Assembly (NCBI GenBank): GCA_013388985.1
Contig: JACAEF010000033.1
Location: 1 to 55,538 of the forward strand
Direction of reading: 5' to 3'
Source: Rhodocyclaceae bacterium
Lineage (GTDB): Bacteria > Pseudomonadota > Gammaproteobacteria > Burkholderiales > Rhodocyclaceae
Length of the DNA: 55,538 nt
The position numbers and the translations under genes are program-made. Below are positions 9,943 through 18,615 of this stretch, piece after piece. How positions within the stretch are numbered: the first letter of the stretch is position 1; each line of letters starts with the position of its first letter. The notes under the pieces are model-generated. The model had not been told where the DNA came from. It made no database searches and saw only the letters and a program-made list of their open reading frames with translations.

Positions 9943-10665
9943 TCAGAGCGCGCGACCCTCGCCGGCTTCCTCGTGCGTCCGGCCGTCGCGGATGTGATAG
10001 ATGCGCCTGAAGGTCGGGATGATCTTTTCGTCATGGGTGACGACGACGATCGCGGTGTGGTATTGCCGCGCCAAGTCGTTGAGGATGCGCACCACGGTCA
10101 GCGCGCGTTCCGAATCAAGCGGCGCGGTCGGCTCGTCGGCGAGGATCACCGGCGCGTGGTTGGCGAGCGCGCGGGCGATGGCGACGCGCTGCTGCTCGCC
10201 GCCGGAGAGCTGCGAGATCTGCGCGCCGGCGCGGTGCCGCACGTCGAGCGCGGTCAGCAGTTCCAGTGCGCGTTTCCTGGCCGCCGCGTTGTCCTGTCCG
10301 GCGAGCATCGGCAACAGCGCGACGTTGTCGGTGACATCCAGAAACGGGATCAGGTAGGGCGCCTGAAAGACGAAGCCGATGCGGTCGCGGCGCAGCGCGC
10401 GCAGGTCGGCGATCTTCCAGCCGCCCGCGTCGCCGTCGTAGATCGTCTCGCCGGCGAGTTCCATGCGGCCGGCGGTCGGCTCGATCACCGCGCCGAGGCA
10501 TTTGAGCAGCGTGCTCTTGCCCGAGCCGCTGGGGCCGACCAGGCCGACGACCTCGCCGGGCCAGACGGTCATGTCGACGCCCTTCAGCGCATCGACGGCG
10601 GTCTCGCCCGCGCCGTAGCGCTTCCTCAGTCCGGTGAGCTTGATGGCGGGAACGGGCTCAGCCAC
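9943..10665 (-). CDS. ABC exporter ATP-binding protein (MacB/LolD type)
   Basis: A 240-residue ABC ATPase. Walker A is GPSGSGKSTLLK, the signature is LSGGEQQRVAIARAL, Walker B is VILADEPTAPLD, and the H-loop is VVVTHDEKI. The long segment before the Q-loop (IGFVFQAPYLIPFLDVTDNV) is typical of the MacB/LolD/DevA group that energises lipoprotein or small-molecule exporters. It starts with GTG at 10665, overlapping the permease stop by eight bases. With the upstream permease and membrane-fusion protein it forms a tripartite exporter. Confidence 0.93.
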   Translation of the reverse strand: MAEPVPAIKLTGLRKRYGAGETAVDALKGVDMTVWPGEVVGLVGPSGSGKSTLLKCLGAVIEPTAGRMELAGETIYDGDAGGWKIADLRALRRDRIGFVFQAPYLIPFLDVTDNVALLPMLAGQDNAAARKRALELLTALDVRHRAGAQISQLSGGEQQRVAIARALANHAPVILADEPTAPLDSERALTVVRILNDLARQYHTAIVVVTHDEKIIPTFRRIYHIRDGRTHEEAGEGRAL

Positions 10666-11860
10666 CGATGGCCTCCGCGGGGTCGATGCGCAACGCGGCG
10701 CGGATCGCGACGCTGCTCGCCAGCGCGCAGATCGCCAGCACGACGATGAAACCGCCGATCGCGTCCTGGGGCAAGAGTAGCACGTATTTCGGGAAGGCCG
10801 GCCCCCACAGCCCGGCGGCGACGCGGCCGACGAGAAAGCCGATCACGCCGAGCGCCAGCGCCTGCTGCAGGATCATCGCCGCGATGGTGCGGTTCTTCGC
10901 GCCGATGAGCTTGAGCACCGCGATCTCGCGCACCTTGGCGAGCGTCATCGTGTAGATGATGAAGGCGACGATTGCCGCGGTGACGATGGCGAGGATGACG
11001 AGGAACATGCCGATCTGTTTCGCCGAGGTGGCGATCAGCTTGGCGATCAGGATGTCTTCCATCTGCGCCTTGGTGTAGGCGGTGAGCCGCTTCCAGCGCT
11101 GGATTTCGCCCGCCACGGCGGCCGGATCGGCGCCGGGGGCAAGGCGCACCAGCACGGTATTCACGTTGCGCGCCTGGGTGGCCGCGGCCTGCGCCGCTTC
11201 GAGCAGACCAGGCACGCCGGGGCGGTTGAAGGCCGGATTGGCGGCGGTGCGCGCGCGCTCGTTGATCAGCGCGTCGTTGTCCTTGAGGAACTGGATTTCC
11301 TGCGCGTCCTTGAGCGGCACGAAGATCATCGGATCGCCCGAGGACGAGACCATGCGCCGCGTCAGGCCGACCACGGTGTAGTCGTGGCGGCGGATCTTCA
11401 CGCGCTCGCCGAGCTTAAGCCCCGCGCGCTCGTCGGCGATGGCCTCGTAATGGCCCTGCAGGATCGGCCGGCCGGCGGTGAGATAGGGCGGCGCGCCGGG
11501 ACGGTTGGGCCGGTCGACCTCGATGCCGACGATCATCACGCGCACGTCCTTGCCGGCATGCGCCATCTGGATCGTCAGATACGCCGCGTTGCCGGTCTCC
11601 GCCACGCCCTCGATGCCGGCGATGCCGCGCCAGACATCGTCGCGCAGGCTCGAGGGCTCGGCATACGGCCCGAGCGTGCCCTGCTGCACCACCCACAGGT
11701 CGGCGCCGCTGTTGTCGATCAGCACCTTGCCGTCATCGACCATGCCGCGGAACACGCCGGCCATGGTCAGCGTGACGCCGATCAGGAGTCCCAGCCCGAT
11801 GCCGGTAAACAGGAACTTGCCCCAGCCGTGGAGGACGTCGCGACTGGCGAGGTTGATCAT
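10658..11860 (-). CDS. ABC exporter permease (FtsX/MacB family, DevC-like)
   Basis: A 400-residue inner-membrane permease. One N-terminal membrane segment (FLFTGIGLGLLIGVTLTMAGV) is followed by a large periplasmic domain, then three C-terminal segments (FLVILAIVTAAIVAFIIYTM, ILQQALALGVIGFLVGRVAA, AIGGFIVVLAICALASSVAI), the FtsX/MacB arrangement. It ends ALRIDPAEAIGG, the conserved family C-terminus. The start at 11860 overlaps the adaptor stop as ATGA; a much longer open frame extends upstream but overlaps the adaptor gene. The transported substrate is unknown. Confidence 0.92.
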   Translation of the reverse strand: MINLASRDVLHGWGKFLFTGIGLGLLIGVTLTMAGVFRGMVDDGKVLIDNSGADLWVVQQGTLGPYAEPSSLRDDVWRGIAGIEGVAETGNAAYLTIQMAHAGKDVRVMIVGIEVDRPNRPGAPPYLTAGRPILQGHYEAIADERAGLKLGERVKIRRHDYTVVGLTRRMVSSSGDPMIFVPLKDAQEIQFLKDNDALINERARTAANPAFNRPGVPGLLEAAQAAATQARNVNTVLVRLAPGADPAAVAGEIQRWKRLTAYTKAQMEDILIAKLIATSAKQIGMFLVILAIVTAAIVAFIIYTMTLAKVREIAVLKLIGAKNRTIAAMILQQALALGVIGFLVGRVAAGLWGPAFPKYVLLLPQDAIGGFIVVLAICALASSVAIRAALRIDPAEAIGG

Positions 11861-13032
11861 CGCAATGCAGCCGCCGGCTGGATGCGGGCGCCCTCGGCGA
11901 GCGCCTTGCTGCTGTGGACGATCACCGTGTCGCCGGCGGTGAGCCCCTCGCGGATTTCGACGAGGCCATCCGCCGACAGCGCGCCCGGCGTCACCGGCAC
12001 GAAGCGCGCGCGCCCGTCGGCCGGGCGCCAGACGCCGCTTCGCATGCCTTGGCGATGCACGGCCGCGGCGGGGATCGCCAGCGCCTTGTCGATCGCCGGC
12101 AGGCGCAGCGTGACTTCCGCCAGTTCGCCAATCGCGAGTCCGGCGGGCCGGTTCTCGAACGCCACATTGGCGATGCGCTCCTCGGTCACCGCGTCGCCGA
12201 CCCAGTCGACGCGCTCGACCCAGCCGGCGAATTTCTCTCCGGGCCGCGAGCGCAGGGCGATCTCGGCCTGCAGGCCGACCGCCAGGCCCTGCGAGCGTCC
12301 CTGGTCGATGCGCACGCGCAGCCACAAACTGGATGGCTCGATCACCTGCACGACGGCTTGGCCGGCGACGAGCGTCGAGCCCGGCTCCGCCAGCCGCGCG
12401 ACGACGATGCCATCGACCGGGCTGACGAGGCGCAGGTTCTCGCGGTTCCTGCCCGCGCCGGCGAGCTCCGCCTGGGCGCGGCGCGCATCGTCCTTCGCGG
12501 CGGCAAGCGCCGCTTCAGCCGCGGCGCGCGCGGCCTGGGCCGCGGCGGCTTCGTGCGCCTTCGCGTCGGCCGCCTCCTGGCTGACGAAATTCTTCCTGCG
12601 CAGATCGGCATAGCGCTCGGCGCTGTGCCGGGCGAGACGCGCACGGCTCTCGGCCTCGTTCAGCGCGGCTTGCGCCGATTGCACGCGCTGCGCGGCGCCG
12701 GCCGCCGCGGCGGCGCCGGCGGCGATGCGGGCATCGAGGTCGATGGGCTCCATCTCGGCGAGCAGTTGCCCGGCCTTGACCGCATCGCCCTGATCGACGA
12801 GCACCCGTGCCACCCGGCCGGCGAAGGTCGGGCCGATGGCGTGGCTGCGGCGCGCCTCGACGGTGGCGATGCCGAAGAGCGTGCGTTCGAGTTGCGTTTC
12901 CGCCGCCTGGGCGAGGGTGACTTTCACCGGCGCCAGGGGCCCCTGCGTGGCGACGATCCAGCCGAAGGCGGCGAGGAAGGCGACGACGAGGGCGCCGAGA
13001 ACGAGATTGCGACGAGTGGTGGCGGTCATCAT
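11857..13032 (-). CDS. Membrane-fusion (HlyD/RND-type) adaptor protein
   Basis: A 391-residue periplasmic adaptor. An N-terminal membrane anchor (LVLGALVVAFLAAFGWIVA) is followed by a lipoyl half-motif, an Ala-rich coiled coil at about residues 105-190, then the second lipoyl half (VSPVDGIVVARLAEPGSTLVAG) and beta-barrel domains. It would link the ABC permease to an outer-membrane channel, for which no gene is visible here. Overlap with the TetR stop (ATGA) and the permease start (ATGA) indicates one operon under TetR control. Confidence 0.93.
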   Translation of the reverse strand: MMTATTRRNLVLGALVVAFLAAFGWIVATQGPLAPVKVTLAQAAETQLERTLFGIATVEARRSHAIGPTFAGRVARVLVDQGDAVKAGQLLAEMEPIDLDARIAAGAAAAAGAAQRVQSAQAALNEAESRARLARHSAERYADLRRKNFVSQEAADAKAHEAAAAQAARAAAEAALAAAKDDARRAQAELAGAGRNRENLRLVSPVDGIVVARLAEPGSTLVAGQAVVQVIEPSSLWLRVRIDQGRSQGLAVGLQAEIALRSRPGEKFAGWVERVDWVGDAVTEERIANVAFENRPAGLAIGELAEVTLRLPAIDKALAIPAAAVHRQGMRSGVWRPADGRARFVPVTPGALSADGLVEIREGLTAGDTVIVHSSKALAEGARIQPAAALR

Positions 13033-13670
13033 GACTTCGCCCCCCGGTAACCGTCCAGCAACAATGGAAAGACGCGTTGGGCGGTCTCGCGCATGTCCAA
13101 GGTGCCGGAAAACAGCATGCTTTGCACGACCAGGCCTTGGATCGTGCCGATGAACAGCACCGCCGCGGCATCCTCGTCGAGCTCGGGCGGCAGTTCGCCT
13201 GCCGTCTTGGCGCGCGCGATCAGCAACTTGACGCGTTCGCGGTAGCCGCCGACGATGTCGCGCGCCAGCGCCTGCAAGGGCGAGCCCGCCGGTCGCTGCA
13301 ACTCATGGAACAGGATGCGCGGCACGCCGGGGTGGCGGGCGACGAAATCCACTTGCGCATGGAACAAGCGTTCGAGCACGACCAGAGGCTCGCCGCCGGC
13401 GGCCATCGCCGCGTCGGCGAGCCGTCCGAGCCGCGCTCCCAGCCAATCGAAAACGGCCCGCCAGATCGATAGCTTGTCCGGGAAATGACGGAACAGCGCG
13501 CCGTGCGTCACGCCGATCCGCGTGGCGATCGCCTGGGTGGTGATCCCGTCGGGCCCGCGCTCGCAGGCCAGATCGATGACCGCTTCGATGGTCTCCTCGC
13601 GCCGCTCTTCGGCCGAGTGGCGCTGACGGGAGGCGCCGGGTGGATTTTCGAGAATCGAGGTAGCGTTCAT
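13029..13670 (-). CDS. TetR family transcriptional regulator
   Basis: A 213-residue repressor. The N-terminal helix-turn-helix reads RREETIEAVIDLACERG, GITTQAIATRIGVTHGALFRHF. The C-terminal ligand domain is variable and includes the segment DEDAAAVLFIGTIQGLVVQ. It is the first gene of the exporter operon, so it probably controls its own operon in response to an exported compound. The start was set at 13670 (MNATSILENPP); ATG 13679 is also in frame and neither has a strong ribosome-binding site. An inverted repeat at 13688-13701 is a candidate operator. Confidence 0.9.
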   Translation of the reverse strand: MNATSILENPPGASRQRHSAEERREETIEAVIDLACERGPDGITTQAIATRIGVTHGALFRHFPDKLSIWRAVFDWLGARLGRLADAAMAAGGEPLVVLERLFHAQVDFVARHPGVPRILFHELQRPAGSPLQALARDIVGGYRERVKLLIARAKTAGELPPELDEDAAAVLFIGTIQGLVVQSMLFSGTLDMRETAQRVFPLLLDGYRGAKS

Positions 13671-13687
13671 CACCTGCATAATAAGTA

Positions 13688-13701
13688 AGTAATTTGTTAC
13701 T
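13688..13701. promoter_or_regulatory. Candidate TetR operator
   Basis: AGTAA, TTTG, TTACT is an inverted repeat with five-base arms in an unusually AT-rich patch between the divergent tetR and FmdE-like genes. The assignment rests on position and symmetry only. Confidence 0.4.
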
Positions 13702-13748
13702 ATCCTACCCGAGGCCAGCCCTTCTTTCAACGTGAGGAAAGTAACGAA

Positions 13749-14357
13749 ATGCAATTCCCGGATTTCTTTTCATCGGCTCCCTTCATTCCGACCCTCGATC
13801 CACTAGCCGACTTTCTTGGCGCCGCAGAAGGCGGGCGGATCGATTATCGCTACGAAGATGCCGTGCGATTGGCCGGCCATAGCTGCCCGACGGTCGCCTC
13901 GGCCTTCCTGATGACGCGTAAGGCGCTCGCGGCGCTGTATGGTGATGCATTGCCGGTGCGTGGCGAGATTCGCGTCGATCTCATGGAGACGCGCGATGCC
14001 GGCGTAGCTGGCGTGATCGCCAGCATCGTCTCGCTGGTAACCGGCGCGACGGCCGATACCGGTTTCAAGGGGCTGGCAGGCCGCTTCGATCGTCGTAACA
14101 AGCTCTTTTTCGCTCAACCGCTCGGCCACGGCAGCCTGCGCTTCACGCGGCTGGACACGGACGCGGCAGTGGAGGTCGCCGTCGATCTCGCGCGCGTGCC
14201 GGGTGATCCGCGTCTCGCCGAGCTGATGCCGCTGTGCCTCTCGGGACAAGCCAGTGCCGCAGCGCAGGAAGAATTCCGCACCCTCTGGCAGGACCGGGTG
14301 CGCCAGCTGCTGCTCGAGCATGCCGATGATCCGGAAGTGATCCGGGTCTGGCGCTGA
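13749..14357 (+). CDS. FmdE-like protein
   Basis: A 202-residue cytoplasmic protein. The segment AVRLAGHSCPTVASAFLMTRKAL resembles the GHxCP motif of the FmdE family (named after subunit E of molybdenum formylmethanofuran dehydrogenase), where the His/Cys coordinate a metal. The rest (RVDLMETRDAGVAGVIASIV and FKGLAGRFDRRNKLFF) fits that fold loosely. There is no C-terminal zinc ribbon. Bacterial FmdE-like proteins often sit near molybdenum or tungsten enzymes, but no such gene is adjacent. It is divergent from the TetR gene. The biochemical role is unknown; the family assignment is moderate. Confidence 0.6.
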   Translation: MQFPDFFSSAPFIPTLDPLADFLGAAEGGRIDYRYEDAVRLAGHSCPTVASAFLMTRKALAALYGDALPVRGEIRVDLMETRDAGVAGVIASIVSLVTGATADTGFKGLAGRFDRRNKLFFAQPLGHGSLRFTRLDTDAAVEVAVDLARVPGDPRLAELMPLCLSGQASAAAQEEFRTLWQDRVRQLLLEHADDPEVIRVWR

Positions 14358-14360
14358 TCC

Positions 14361-14385
14361 GTGCCGTCAAGCCAGCGCCGAGTTT
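14361..14385 (+). repeat. Dispersed 25-bp repeat, copy 4
   Basis: GTGCCGT, CAAG, CCAGCGCCGA, GTTT, three bases after the FmdE-like stop codon, in the gap before the convergent DUF2892 gene. Confidence 0.8.
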
Positions 14386-14412
14386 TACGCTGACAAGACG
14401 GTGAAAGACCCA

Positions 14413-14616
14413 TCAAGAACAGCAGTTGCCTTCAGGCACCCCCGCTTTCTTGAGCATGAACGCCAGCGGGCAGAAATTGGTCAGCCCGCTCTGCGCCAGA
14501 TTCAGGCCAACGAAGGCCGGCAGCAGCAGCCAGGTCTGATCGACGTAATGTGCCAGGGTCAAGCCCAACAATATCATCAGGCCGGCGACGAGATGCACGA
14601 TGCGGTCGATTGTCAT
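14413..14616 (-). CDS. DUF2892 (YgaP-like) small membrane protein
   Basis: A 67-residue protein with two hydrophobic segments (IVHLVAGLMILLGLTLAHYV and WLLLPAFVGLNLAQSGL) and the pattern GLTNFCPLAFMLKKAG typical of DUF2892, the membrane part of the YgaP rhodanese. It ends in a CC pair. It lies 12 bases after the FadL-type porin gene in the same operon. In other bacteria this domain accompanies sulfur-transfer proteins; no rhodanese domain is present here. Confidence 0.85.
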   Translation of the reverse strand: MTIDRIVHLVAGLMILLGLTLAHYVDQTWLLLPAFVGLNLAQSGLTNFCPLAFMLKKAGVPEGNCCS

Positions 14617-14628
14617 GTCTGAGTCTCC

Positions 14629-15807
14629 TTAAAACTGATAGCTGATCTGCATATTGACCAGGTTCTGCTTGAGTTCGATGGTGTTGAACGGTGCGACGTT
14701 CGAGGTGACACTGTTCTTGAAGGCATGGACATAGGACAGCGAGCCAGTCACCTTGTCGCCGAGCCGGCGCGAAAGGCCGAGTGAGAGGTGCTTTTCCACC
14801 ACCGCCAGTGAGCCCAGGTTGGCGTTGACGTCCTCCGGCCCGATCGGCGACTTGCCGTAGTTGAAGCCAACACGGACCTGCGTTTTGTCGTCGATATCCT
14901 TCTGGATCCCCAAGGCGTAGATCGTCTGGTTGCTCCAGCCGAAGGGCATGGCTGCCGGCACGGCACCGGTATAGCCAGCCGGGCGGCCGAAGGCGATGGT
15001 ATCCATCACATTGCTGTAGTTGATGCGCTTGATGTCGCCCTCGATCAGCAGGCCGGGCATCGGCTTCCAGGCGAGACCGAGAGTGAAGGTCTGCGGCGCA
15101 TCCATGTCCATCGTGATTTTTCCGGCGGAGGTGTTCCACTCGAATGCGCTCATGTTCTGCTTGCTCGACCAGGCCGCGCCGAATTGCAGGGCTGGATTGA
15201 TCGTCCAGATCAGGCCGGCGGTCACGCCCCAGCCGAACACCTGGTTCTGCGGCAGGTCGAAACGCCCGGCCGGAGAAAAACCCGACAGGGCGAGGCTCTG
15301 GTAGTTGAGGTTGATCGTCGCACCGATCGCCACACTGTCGTTCAACCGGTAGGCGAAGCCGGGAGAGACCTTGAAGAATTGCTTGGTGGTGACGAGAGAC
15401 TGATTGCCTGTGGCAATCATGGTGTCGGAAAAGTCGACCCCCATGCCGGAAATGCCGCCAAGACCCATGCCGAGCGTCAGCTGATCATTGACGCGGAAGG
15501 CCACGGCGCCGGTGGGCATCATGTACAGGTTGGAATCGCTCTCGAAGCCGTTGATTTGTCGAGGCGGGTTAAGAAAACCGATGCCAAGGTCGAAACGCAC
15601 GTCCTTGATGTTCAGTGCTGCCATACCGGCCGGATTCACCAGGACCGTGGTGGCTTCTTGCGGCATGGCGACGACGGCACCGGCCATGCCGTTCTGGATC
15701 GCTGAAAGGCCGAGCATATGGTCGCCATTGGTGGCGGCAGCCTGCGACGCGGCCGCTGCGAGGGTGACGGCGGCGAGGCCGGTAGTGAACTTCTTGTCGT
15801 TTCCCAT
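14629..15807 (-). CDS. OmpP1/FadL/TodX family outer-membrane transporter
   Basis: A 392-residue outer-membrane beta-barrel expected to import hydrophobic compounds such as fatty acids or aromatic hydrocarbons. It has a signal peptide with the start of the mature protein near ATNGDHMLGLSAIQNGMAGA (the FadL-type N-terminal plug), the conserved QEATTVLVNPAGMAAL, alternating barrel strands, and a terminal Phe (MQISYQF) as a BAM recognition signal. It lies between a cytochrome c'-like gene and DUF2892, and opposite an OmpR/EnvZ-type pair that may control it. Confidence 0.92.
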   Translation of the reverse strand: MGNDKKFTTGLAAVTLAAAASQAAATNGDHMLGLSAIQNGMAGAVVAMPQEATTVLVNPAGMAALNIKDVRFDLGIGFLNPPRQINGFESDSNLYMMPTGAVAFRVNDQLTLGMGLGGISGMGVDFSDTMIATGNQSLVTTKQFFKVSPGFAYRLNDSVAIGATINLNYQSLALSGFSPAGRFDLPQNQVFGWGVTAGLIWTINPALQFGAAWSSKQNMSAFEWNTSAGKITMDMDAPQTFTLGLAWKPMPGLLIEGDIKRINYSNVMDTIAFGRPAGYTGAVPAAMPFGWSNQTIYALGIQKDIDDKTQVRVGFNYGKSPIGPEDVNANLGSLAVVEKHLSLGLSRRLGDKVTGSLSYVHAFKNSVTSNVAPFNTIELKQNLVNMQISYQF

Positions 15808-15837
15808 GATGTTCCTCCTCGGGTGATCGGTCTGGAT

Positions 15838-16434
15838 TTATTGCTTCAGGCGTGGCGTGTAAGCCGTAGCACCGGGCTGGCCACGGAAATGTATGTGACA
15901 CGCTACGCAGCCGGCCGTCATGTCGCCGTAGTAACGGGCAGCGGCGACCATGTCACCCTTCTCGGCAGCTTCGGCGATTTTCTGGGCATTTCCCTCGACG
16001 GCGGCTTCCATGCTCGGCAGAACCGACAAGCCTTCCGTCGTCACCTTCTCGATCGGCAGGTAAGGCAGCATGCCGCCCTTCGGCAAACGATGCAGCGCCA
16101 GGCGGCGGGCGGCATCGGCCGCCATCGGGCCGTTGTCGGTGGCGATCGCGGCACCGATCATGTGGTGTTCCGCCATGATCTCCTGCATCACCTGCACCAG
16201 CGTCAGCGTGTCGCTGCGGCGCTCGTGGCGCAAAGCGACGTGCATGAGGAACTTCTTGATCTCGGGCGACAGGGCGTTGGCCTTTTGTACCAGCTCCGGT
16301 GTCATCAGTTTCATCTGCTGCTGCATCAGTTCTTGGCCACGCTTCATGTCCTCTGCTGGGTTGCCCTGCGCTAGCGCGCCGGCGGCCAGACAGCTCATCG
16401 CGACACCAAGCAACCAGTTTCTGCAGTTTTTCAT
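15838..16434 (-). CDS. Periplasmic monoheme cytochrome c (cytochrome c'-like)
   Basis: A 198-residue exported cytochrome. It has a signal peptide (LLGVAMSCLAAGALAQG), a mostly helical body, and one heme site CVACH near the C-terminus (about residue 178). A single C-terminal CxxCH on a helical protein fits class II (cytochrome c'-type) fold, though the protein is longer than the usual 130-150 residues. Functions could include NO binding or electron transfer. It is the first gene of an operon with fadL and DUF2892, divergent from the response regulator. Confidence 0.8.
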   Translation of the reverse strand: MKNCRNWLLGVAMSCLAAGALAQGNPAEDMKRGQELMQQQMKLMTPELVQKANALSPEIKKFLMHVALRHERRSDTLTLVQVMQEIMAEHHMIGAAIATDNGPMAADAARRLALHRLPKGGMLPYLPIEKVTTEGLSVLPSMEAAVEGNAQKIAEAAEKGDMVAAARYYGDMTAGCVACHIHFRGQPGATAYTPRLKQ

Positions 16435-16517
16435 GGGTCAGTTTCCTCCTGTGTTATGTTTCCGAGCCGCCAGCTTAGGAAGGGGGAATTTCCGGGCTGT
16501 TGCGACCACCGCCACTT

Positions 16518-16535
16518 TGTTACAGGCTGTTACAG
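16518..16535 (+). promoter_or_regulatory. Direct repeat, candidate OmpR-family binding site
   Basis: TGTTACAG at 16518-16525 and again at 16528-16535, a ten-base period. Tandem half-sites one helical turn apart are characteristic of OmpR-family regulators. It lies between the cytochrome operon and the divergent response-regulator gene, so it could control both. Confidence 0.55.
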
Positions 16536-16570
16536 ACGTTGCGGTGCAATAAGAACAGGAGGGAAAAACA

Positions 16571-17275
16571 ATGTCGGCTGGACGCAGCCAGATACTGGTG
16601 GTCGACGATGACGAAGGCTTGCGCGACCTGCTGGTCCGTTACCTGAACGACAATGGCTATGCGGCGACAGGCGTCGGTGACGGCATGGCGATGCGCTCTC
16701 ATCTGCTCACGCATCCCGTCGATCTCATCCTGCTCGACGTCATGCTGCCCGGCGAGGACGGCTTGTCGCTGGCGCGCGGACTCAGCGGGGCCGGTGCCCC
16801 GGCGATCATCATGCTCTCGGCGCGCGGCGAGGAGGTCGACCGTATTGTCGGCCTCGAGGTGGGCGCCGACGACTACCTGCCCAAGCCTTTCAGCCACCGC
16901 GAGTTGCTGGCGCGTATTGCAGCCGTGCTGCGGCGTCGTCAGCCTGTCGTCGAGACCGGACGCATCCGCCGCTTCGGACCGTTCGTCGTCGATGTCGAGG
17001 CGCGCCGGCTGACGCGCAATGGCGAAGAGATCGGCCTGTCCGGGGCGGAATACGCGCTATTGCGCGTCTTGCTCGACCATCCCGATCGCGTCTTGAGCCG
17101 CGACGCGCTGGTGGAGTTGCTCAAGGGCTACGAGCGCGCACCTTTTGATCGCATGGTCGATGTACGCGTGACACGTTTGCGGCGCAAGATCGAGCAGGAT
17201 CCGGCTCACCCTGTCTATCTGCGAACCGTGTGGGGCGAAGGTTATTTGTTCTCGCCGCGGGGCGGACAGACGTGA
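16571..17275 (+). CDS. OmpR-family response regulator
   Basis: A 234-residue two-component regulator. The receiver domain has the acidic pocket VVDDDE, phosphoacceptor Asp56 (LILLDVMLP) and Lys105 (YLPKPF). The C-terminal winged helix includes LSGAEYALLRVLLDHPDRVLSR and the recognition segment DRMVDVRVTRLRRKIE, ending WGEGYLF. It is preceded by AGGAGG. The downstream kinase start overlaps its stop. Likely targets are the divergent cytochrome/FadL operon, given the tandem direct repeat in the shared promoter. Confidence 0.95.
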   Translation: MSAGRSQILVVDDDEGLRDLLVRYLNDNGYAATGVGDGMAMRSHLLTHPVDLILLDVMLPGEDGLSLARGLSGAGAPAIIMLSARGEEVDRIVGLEVGADDYLPKPFSHRELLARIAAVLRRRQPVVETGRIRRFGPFVVDVEARRLTRNGEEIGLSGAEYALLRVLLDHPDRVLSRDALVELLKGYERAPFDRMVDVRVTRLRRKIEQDPAHPVYLRTVWGEGYLFSPRGGQT

Positions 17276-18615
17276 TAAATCTTATTAAGGAATTACTGCC
17301 ACGCAGTCTGTTCGGTCGGACAGCCTGGGTCATCGCGTCGGTGTCGATCGCATTCCAGCTGTTCACGCTGGCGGTAATCGTTTATTTCGCCCTGGTGCCG
17401 CTCGGACGCCATGCGACCGACGATCTTGCCGCGCTGATGATTCACAGCGCCCAGAGCTGGCGGGCGCTGCCGACAGACGATCGGGCGGCCTACGCGGCGC
17501 ACTTGCACGAGCAACACCGGCTGGCGATACGTGCCACCCCCCCGGCGACGGAAGACTTCGTGCGATATCTGCCGTATTTTCATTTTCTCGAAGCAGCGCT
17601 GTCGTCGCGGACAGGAGAGACCATTCGACTGGGTAGGGCCCGCGAGGGTGATACGGTCTGGTACTGGACGAGCGTACCGATTCGCTCCAATGATGGCAGG
17701 ATGGATCGTGTGACGGTGGGATTTCCCGCCAACCGCGTCGCGGTACAGCCCTCGGCCGCGTTGCTCATCATCTTGCTTGTGGGCGCTGTAGTTACGCTGG
17801 CAACGTCGGCCCGCATGGCTCATTGGCTCATTCGGCCTCTCGAGCGTCTGGCAGTAGCGACACAGCATATCGGCAAGGGGCGGCGTCCCATGCCGCTGCC
17901 GGAAACCGGCCCGACCGAACTGGCGATGCTGGCGCGTGAATTCAATCGCATGGGTGAACAGGTCGAGGAATTGCTCGCCAATCGCACCACGCTGCTGGCG
18001 GGCATTTCGCACGACCTGCGCTCACCGCTTGCGCGCATTCAGCTCGCGCTCGGTATGCTGTCCGAGAAACCCGATGCCGATCTGCTCGAACGTGTCATGC
18101 GCGACGTGGAAAACATGAACCAGCTGATCGCGCGTTGCCTCGAGGTAGGCCGCGATTTCTCCGAGCAGGAATCGGTCGAGCTCAACCTGTGCGATCTGCT
18201 GCAGGAGGTGGTGCGTGAGTACGCGGCCGGTGCGGAAATCCGCGGCCGTAGCGGGCCGGATTGCCCATTGCGCGTCAAGCCGCTGGCGCTCAAACGCATA
18301 TTGTCCAACCTGATCGAAAACGCGGCACGCTATGGCGATGGCCAACCCATCGACATCGAATACGACATCTTCACTGATGTCGTGGAAATCCGCATCATGG
18401 ACCGCGGGCCAGGTATTCCAGAAAGCGAGCGTGAGGCAGTATTCCAGCCGTTCCGGCGCCTCGATCCCTCGCGCAGCAGCCGGACAGGCGGGAGCGGCCT
18501 GGGGCTGGCGATCGTGCACCAGATTGCCTTGAGCAATGGCTGGACGGTCACGCTGGACGCGCGTCCCGGCGGTGGCACGATTGCCCGCGTCAGGCTGCCG
18601 CGCGAGATCAATTAG
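17272..18615 (+). CDS. EnvZ-type sensor histidine kinase
   Basis: A 447-residue membrane kinase. Two transmembrane segments (TAWVIASVSIAFQLFTLAVI and ALLIILLVGAVVTLATSA) flank a periplasmic sensor of about 130 residues. A HAMP domain, the H-box ISHDLRSPLARIQ (His247), the N-box NLIENAARYG, and the G1/G2 boxes DRGPGIP and GGSGLGLAIV follow. GTG 17272 overlaps the response-regulator stop (GTGA), indicating coupled translation. The periplasmic sensor has no recognised domain. Its 3' end overlaps the convergent nnrS by a few bases. Confidence 0.94.
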   Translation: MINLIKELLPRSLFGRTAWVIASVSIAFQLFTLAVIVYFALVPLGRHATDDLAALMIHSAQSWRALPTDDRAAYAAHLHEQHRLAIRATPPATEDFVRYLPYFHFLEAALSSRTGETIRLGRAREGDTVWYWTSVPIRSNDGRMDRVTVGFPANRVAVQPSAALLIILLVGAVVTLATSARMAHWLIRPLERLAVATQHIGKGRRPMPLPETGPTELAMLAREFNRMGEQVEELLANRTTLLAGISHDLRSPLARIQLALGMLSEKPDADLLERVMRDVENMNQLIARCLEVGRDFSEQESVELNLCDLLQEVVREYAAGAEIRGRSGPDCPLRVKPLALKRILSNLIENAARYGDGQPIDIEYDIFTDVVEIRIMDRGPGIPESEREAVFQPFRRLDPSRSSRTGGSGLGLAIVHQIALSNGWTVTLDARPGGGTIARVRLPREIN

